From Pseudomonas paracarnis (lineage in GTDB: Bacteria > Pseudomonadota > Gammaproteobacteria > Pseudomonadales > Pseudomonadaceae): DNA of 64,000 nucleotides. Below the pieces are notes generated by a model. It was not told the origin of the DNA. It saw nothing but the letters and a program-made list of their open reading frames with translations, and did not search any database. Below are positions 60,587 to 64,000 of the stretch, piece after piece; positions within the stretch are counted from its first letter, which is position 1; each line of letters starts with the position of its first letter. The DNA is taken from contig NZ_CAJFCN010000007.1 in assembly GCF_904063055.1 (NCBI RefSeq), positions 1 to 64,000 of the forward strand, written 5' to 3'. Made by a program: the position numbers and the translations under genes.

Positions 60587-61186
60587 TCAGAACTTCAGGG
60601 TGGCGGCGGTGGCCGTCGCGTCAACACCTTGCTGACCGCTCGGGCCGATCAGTTGTACCTGAATTTTCAGGGTGGCGGGGAAGGTCTTGAACACTTGGCT
60701 CAAGTCCAGGTTGCCCAGGCCCGTCGGCGTGGCGCAGGTGAACTGGTAATGGGCGTGGATTTCACTGTGGTCGTGATCATGCTTGTGGGCGGCGGCGCCT
60801 TTGCCGTCGGTGGCGTGGTCATCATCGTCATGCTCGGCTTCTGGTTTGTCACCGAACAACGGGCTGTTGAGTTCCTGGCTGCTGACCACGCAACCTGCGG
60901 CCTTGGGCAGGTTGAACAGTGCCGATGGATTTTCCAGTTGCTTGCGCACGGCGGCGACCTTGGCTTTGTCGGCGGCGCTGGTCGCTACATGTTCGAAGCC
61001 CACCAGGTTCATGGCCGGGCTGTCCAGTTCCAGCTCCAGGGCCTGGCCGTCCAGTACGGCATTCAGGCGCCCGACGCCATGTTCATGGGCGCCGAGGCTG
61101 CCGTGCTCGTGGTCATGGTCTTCATGGGCATGAGCGACAGCCAGTGGCAGCAGGGCAAACGGCAAAGCAAGCAGCAAACGGCGCAT
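60587..61186 (-). CDS. DUF2796 histidine-rich periplasmic metal-binding protein
   Basis: A 199-residue exported protein (signal peptide about 1-20) with two His/Asp clusters: HEDHDHEHGSLGAHEHG directly after cleavage and a central HDHDHSEIHAHYQF. It belongs to DUF2796, the family that includes the zinc-uptake auxiliary ZrgA of Vibrio, and corresponds to PA4063. Zinc binding is a strong inference. It is first in a run with the ABC pair and DUF3299, and a Zur-like box lies 30-44 bp upstream of its ATG. Confidence 0.88.
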   Translation of the reverse strand: MRRLLLALPFALLPLAVAHAHEDHDHEHGSLGAHEHGVGRLNAVLDGQALELELDSPAMNLVGFEHVATSAADKAKVAAVRKQLENPSALFNLPKAAGCVVSSQELNSPLFGDKPEAEHDDDDHATDGKGAAAHKHDHDHSEIHAHYQFTCATPTGLGNLDLSQVFKTFPATLKIQVQLIGPSGQQGVDATATAATLKF

Positions 61187-61215
61187 GAGAGGGCTCCAGG
61201 ATGAAAGTTTTGTTA

Positions 61216-61230
61216 TGTGATCTTATAACA
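61216..61230 (-). promoter_or_regulatory. Putative Zur operator
   Basis: TGTGATC-T-TATAACA fits the 7-1-7 Zur consensus TGTTATA-N-TATAACA, perfect in one half and with two changes in the other. It lies just upstream of the DUF2796 start, where Zur binding would repress when zinc is present. Confidence 0.6.
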
Positions 61231-61315
61231 ATTGATCCGAGAGTTTGACCGCCCGCTTGGTGTTGCGCAAGCTGCATGGGAGCATGCCCGTCAGAAAAAT
61301 GCAGGAGTAAGGACG

Positions 61316-61657
61316 ATGTTGCGAATTCGTGGAACCATCGGCGACCTGCCGGTGGACTTGACCCTGGAGCTGGACGACGGCGATTGGGCGCGATTGGGTG
61401 CCCAACTGCAGGCCACACCAACGCCCAGCGCGCCCACTGCGGCTCCGGTCAAACAGAACGAGGACCTGTGGCAGAACGCCCAGGATTTGCTGCGCAAGGC
61501 CGGACAACTCAATGGTCTGGAATTGCTCGATCAACTCGAAGGCTTGGCTGGCGATGCCGGGGCGGGCAAGCGCCTGCTGGTGCGCCTGCGCCACAGCGCC
61601 AAGGTGAAGGTGAGCAGCGGCGGGGATACGCCGCTGTACAGTTGGATCGGTGATTAA
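61316..61657 (+). CDS. Hypothetical protein, 113 residues
   Basis: I do not recognise a family. The product starts MLRIRGTIGDLPVDLTLELDDGDW, has a short Pro/Ala/Thr linker, then a helical C-terminal half (LWQNAQDLLRKAGQL, LELLDQLEGLAGDAGAGKRLLVRLRHS). No signal peptide or membrane segment. The ATG at 61316 follows AAGGAC; an in-frame extension from 61232 lacks a ribosome site. Its stop overlaps the convergent cnoX stop by four bases. Coding strength is supported by third-position GC as in the neighbours. Confidence 0.7.
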   Translation: MLRIRGTIGDLPVDLTLELDDGDWARLGAQLQATPTPSAPTAAPVKQNEDLWQNAQDLLRKAGQLNGLELLDQLEGLAGDAGAGKRLLVRLRHSAKVKVSSGGDTPLYSWIGD

Positions 61658-62526
61658 TACAACGCGGCAAACAACTTGCGGCGGTACACCGTGACCAGCG
61701 GGTGATCATTGCCCAGCAATTCGAACACTTGCAGCAAGGTCTTGTGGGGCAGGCCTTCGCTGTAGCTGCGATTGCGGATAAACAACTTGAGCAAACCTTC
61801 CAGCGCCGCGTCGTATTGCTGGCGCGCCAGTTGCTGGACCGCCAACTGATAGGCCGCTTCGTCATCCTGCGGGTTTTGCGCCAGGCGGCTTTTCAGCTCG
61901 GCAGCGTCCGGCAAATCCGCCGCCTGGCGCAGGAAGGTGATTTGCGCCTTGGCCCCGGCGAGGGCAGCCTTGTGGTCGTCGCTCTTGACCGCGTCGAGCA
62001 CGGCCTGGGCTTCACCCAGCTCACCGCGCTCGGCCAGGCAGCGTGCATAGAGGATCAGGGCGGCGGCGTTGGTATTGTCCTCGCCCAACAATTGCACCAG
62101 CAACGCTTCGGCCTCGCTGATGCGCCCTTCGCTGAACAGCGCCTGAGCCTGCTCCAACGGGTCCGCCGCAGCCGGCGGTGGCATTTGCACATGGGGCTCC
62201 AGCATCGCCCGCACGGCCGACTCCGGCTGTGCACCGGCAAAGCCGTCCACCGGTTGGCCATCCTTGAACAGCACCACCGTCGGCAGGCTTTGAATGCCAA
62301 AACGCGCCACGATGTCCTGTTCGGCTTCGCAGTCGATCTTGGCGAGCAGCAACTCACCCTGATAACTCTCGGCAATCTTCGCCAGCATTGGCATCAGTGC
62401 TTTGCAGGGTGCGCACCACTCGGCCCAGAAATCGACCAATACGGGCTTTTCGAAGGAGTTCTGGATAACGGCCTGATCGAAGTTGGCGGTGGTGACGTCG
62501 AAGATGTACGGCGTGGGCTCACTCAT
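61654..62526 (-). CDS. cnoX: Thioredoxin-TPR chaperone, CnoX/YbbN-like
   Basis: A 290-residue protein with an N-terminal thioredoxin fold (FWAEWCAPCKAL, catalytic WCAPC) and a C-terminal helical TPR region rich in LxxAxAL repeats. E. coli CnoX is a redox-sensing chaperone that protects unfolding proteins after HOCl stress; the active-site cysteine pair CAPC is retained here, so disulfide exchange is possible, whereas E. coli CnoX has SxxC. The ATG at 62526 gives MSEPTPYIFDV; longer frames lack support. Confidence 0.87.
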   Translation of the reverse strand: MSEPTPYIFDVTTANFDQAVIQNSFEKPVLVDFWAEWCAPCKALMPMLAKIAESYQGELLLAKIDCEAEQDIVARFGIQSLPTVVLFKDGQPVDGFAGAQPESAVRAMLEPHVQMPPPAAADPLEQAQALFSEGRISEAEALLVQLLGEDNTNAAALILYARCLAERGELGEAQAVLDAVKSDDHKAALAGAKAQITFLRQAADLPDAAELKSRLAQNPQDDEAAYQLAVQQLARQQYDAALEGLLKLFIRNRSYSEGLPHKTLLQVFELLGNDHPLVTVYRRKLFAALY

Positions 62527-62594
62527 GGGGCGTCTCGAATAAAGCGGGAATGGGGGCAACTATAAGGGCTGGCGAGGTTGGCTGAAAGCATCGT

Positions 62595-62650
62595 GGTAGC
62601 TCCCACCTTGAAATGCATTCCCCTGTGGGAGCCGGCTTGCCCGCGATGGC
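62595..62650. repeat. Single REP with partial inverted arm
   Basis: GTGGGAGCCGGCTTGCCCGCGATGGC with a short GGTAGCTCCCAC partner. The loop segment around AATGCATTCCCCTG is shared with the REPIN at 45311-45389, so the two derive from one subfamily. Confidence 0.8.
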
Positions 62651-62651
62651 C

Positions 62652-63308
62652 TCAAGCACGCCGCGAATGGTACAGGCTCACCTTGCGAAACTCCCACGGC
62701 TCGGCCAGGTCTGGCAGGGTCAAGGCCTCGAGGATCTCCAGCCGCTGGTAATCCGGATGCTGGAAATCCCGTACCCGCGAATCCGCCACCAGCGCTTCGC
62801 GGCCACGGGTGAGGAACTGATCCAGCAACGGCAGGTTGGCGCGGTCATAGAGCACGTCGGCCACCAGAATCAGGTCGAAGCGGTCGGCTTCGGCAAAAAA
62901 GTCTGCCGAATAACTCAGCGCCACCTGGTTGAGTTCGGCATTCGCACGGCAAGCGGCCAAGGCCAGTGGGTCCAGGTCGCAGGCCACCACCTCCAGGGCG
63001 CCAGCCTTGACGGCGGCGATCCCGGCTACGCCCGAACCTGCGCCGAAATCCAGCACGCGTTTGCCGGTGACCCACTCAGGATGCGCTGCCAGGTAACGCG
63101 CCAACGCCATGCCGCTGGCCCAGCAAAAACTCCAGTAGGGCGGCTCATGCAGGATGCGCCGGGTTTCTTCCTGGCTGAAGGCACGGTCCATGTTGTCGGC
63201 GTCCAGCAACCACAACGACAACGCGGTACCCGGCAACGGGCAGGGCACCAATTGCGCATCGCCAATCAACGCGCTCAAGGCGTGTTGCAGGCCCAGCGGT
63301 GGCGTCAT
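62652..63308 (-). CDS. Class I SAM-dependent methyltransferase, METTL20/nicotinamide-N-methylase-like
   Basis: A 218-residue methyltransferase with SAM motif I VLDFGAGSGVAG, ACDLDPLALAAC, and the post-II segment LILVADVLYDR. The PPYWSFCWASGMALARYL stretch ahead of motif I is typical of protein-lysine methylases of the ETFB/METTL20 type. Target protein is unknown. It overlaps the YbaY-like gene by four bases and is transcribed with it. Confidence 0.83.
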   Translation of the reverse strand: MTPPLGLQHALSALIGDAQLVPCPLPGTALSLWLLDADNMDRAFSQEETRRILHEPPYWSFCWASGMALARYLAAHPEWVTGKRVLDFGAGSGVAGIAAVKAGALEVVACDLDPLALAACRANAELNQVALSYSADFFAEADRFDLILVADVLYDRANLPLLDQFLTRGREALVADSRVRDFQHPDYQRLEILEALTLPDLAEPWEFRKVSLYHSRRA

Positions 63309-63760
63309 GGCGCCTTGACGAGTTGCAGGGGGCCGGTGCTCTGGGTGATCGCCTGGGTGACGCGCACGGCAGGCAGATGCAGGATCAGCTGGCCGGACTG
63401 GCTGGCGCGGCCGCGCAATTCCACGCGGGCACCGGCCGGGAAGGCTTCAGGGTTGAAGCGCAGGCGGAAGGCCAAGGGCTTGCCGTTGCCGCTCAGTACG
63501 CTGCTGGCGAGCAGTTGCTGCGGGCGCGAACGGTCGTCGATCACCAAGAGCGCCATCTCGACTTCGGCACCAGCGGGCACGTTGGTCAGGCTGCCGCTGA
63601 TTTCGCGCTGATAGGCGGGCAGGGGGCCGAGGTCTTCAATACCCGGGACTTTTTTCTCTTGCGCCGGTGTTGGTTGAGGCGCGGCCGGCTTGGGGGCTTC
63701 GCTGCTGCAGGCGACCAGAAAACTGAACAGGCTGAGTAGAACGAGTGGTCGTAACTGCAT
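63305..63760 (-). CDS. YbaY-family lipoprotein
   Basis: A 151-residue lipoprotein. The signal peptide ends in the lipobox LVAC with acylated Cys18. The body (REISGSLTNVPAGAEVEMALLVIDD) is a beta-rich YbaY-type domain that occurs alone in pseudomonads. A Pro-rich linker follows the cysteine. The ATG at 63760 gives the signal peptide; longer open frames do not. It overlaps the methyltransferase gene by four bases. Confidence 0.85.
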   Translation of the reverse strand: MQLRPLVLLSLFSFLVACSSEAPKPAAPQPTPAQEKKVPGIEDLGPLPAYQREISGSLTNVPAGAEVEMALLVIDDRSRPQQLLASSVLSGNGKPLAFRLRFNPEAFPAGARVELRGRASQSGQLILHLPAVRVTQAITQSTGPLQLVKAP

Positions 63761-63899
63761 GTACGGCTCCAGAAAGGACAAAATCCGTGGCTTAAAAATA
63801 TGAAACATATAAGCCTGCCTATATACCGTAAAGGCTATGGCTTGTCTTGCCACAGGGATGCGCTACCATGGCCCTCCCATTTTTTGTTGCCTGCCAACC

Positions 63900-64000
63900 A
63901 TGCACTGTCCCTTCTGCGGTGCCAACGACACCAAGGTCATCGACTCGCGTCTGGTCGCCGAGGGCGACCAAGTGCGTCGCCGGCGCGAATGCCTGGCCTG
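63900..64000 (+). CDS. nrdR: Transcriptional repressor NrdR, 3' end outside window
   Basis: Only the first 33 codons are visible: MHCPFCGANDTKVIDSRL, then VRRRRECLAC. This is the N-terminal zinc ribbon (CxxC, later CxxC) of NrdR, which represses ribonucleotide reductase genes in response to dNTP/ATP ratio. The ATP-cone domain lies beyond the window. It is divergent from the YbaY gene with a 139-bp gap that must hold its promoter. Confidence 0.95.
   Translation, partial: MHCPFCGANDTKVIDSRLVAEGDQVRRRRECLA

Overview
The window is chromosomal DNA of a Pseudomonas, most likely from the P. fluorescens group. It opens with the 3' end of a 5S rRNA followed by birA-coaX and a tRNA cluster. It then carries the complete secE-nusG-rplKAJL-rpoBC, str (rpsL-rpsG-fusA-tuf), S10, spc and alpha operons in the usual gammaproteobacterial order. 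Pseudomonas-specific neighbours follow: katA, a bacterioferritin gene, uvrA, a YajR-type MFS gene, ssb, and later oprG beside a four-gene zinc-linked ABC cluster, ending at nrdR. REP/REPIN repeats with arms such as GTGGGAGCTGGCTTGCCTGC lie between accessory genes and are typical of this species group.

Layout. Positions 1-2420: end of an rRNA operon, biotin ligase, pantothenate kinase and a SPOR protein. Positions 2520-3064: tRNA-Tyr, -Gly, -Thr and -Trp; the tuf copy that sits between Thr and Trp in many relatives is absent. Positions 3110-33410: the translation and transcription superoperons, about 30 kb all on the + strand, with internal terminators, attenuators and promoters. Positions 33600-40730: oxidative stress and DNA maintenance (katA, bfr, uvrA with a LexA-like box, a YajR-like transporter, ssb). 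Positions 40850-51610: accessory metabolism and envelope genes, namely a Tam-like methyltransferase, a cysteine hydrolase, a GlxA-type AraC regulator, a DUF3182 gene coupled to an alpha/beta hydrolase, an overlapping DUF72-ybhP-clsB-ybhN operon and an MscS channel. Positions 51618-64000: Lhr-type helicase, a degenerate RmlD-like protein, OprG, a DUF2796/ABC/DUF3299 operon behind a Zur-like box, a CnoX-type thioredoxin, a methyltransferase, a YbaY lipoprotein and the start of nrdR.

How it works together. The first half is core gene-expression machinery under growth-rate and ribosomal-protein feedback control. The second half is ordinary accessory content; the best-supported regulatory modules are the Zur-like box on the zinc cluster and the LexA-like box on uvrA. 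I found no phage, insertion sequence, CRISPR array, toxin-antitoxin or defence island, and I do not see a clearly new multi-gene system. The most interesting signals are a single divergent EF-Tu gene with the second tuf site empty, a stacked terminator/promoter zone inside the spc operon, and the DUF3182-hydrolase pair, where DUF3182 shows ATP-grasp-like sequence. No gene-free stretch exceeds 300 bases.
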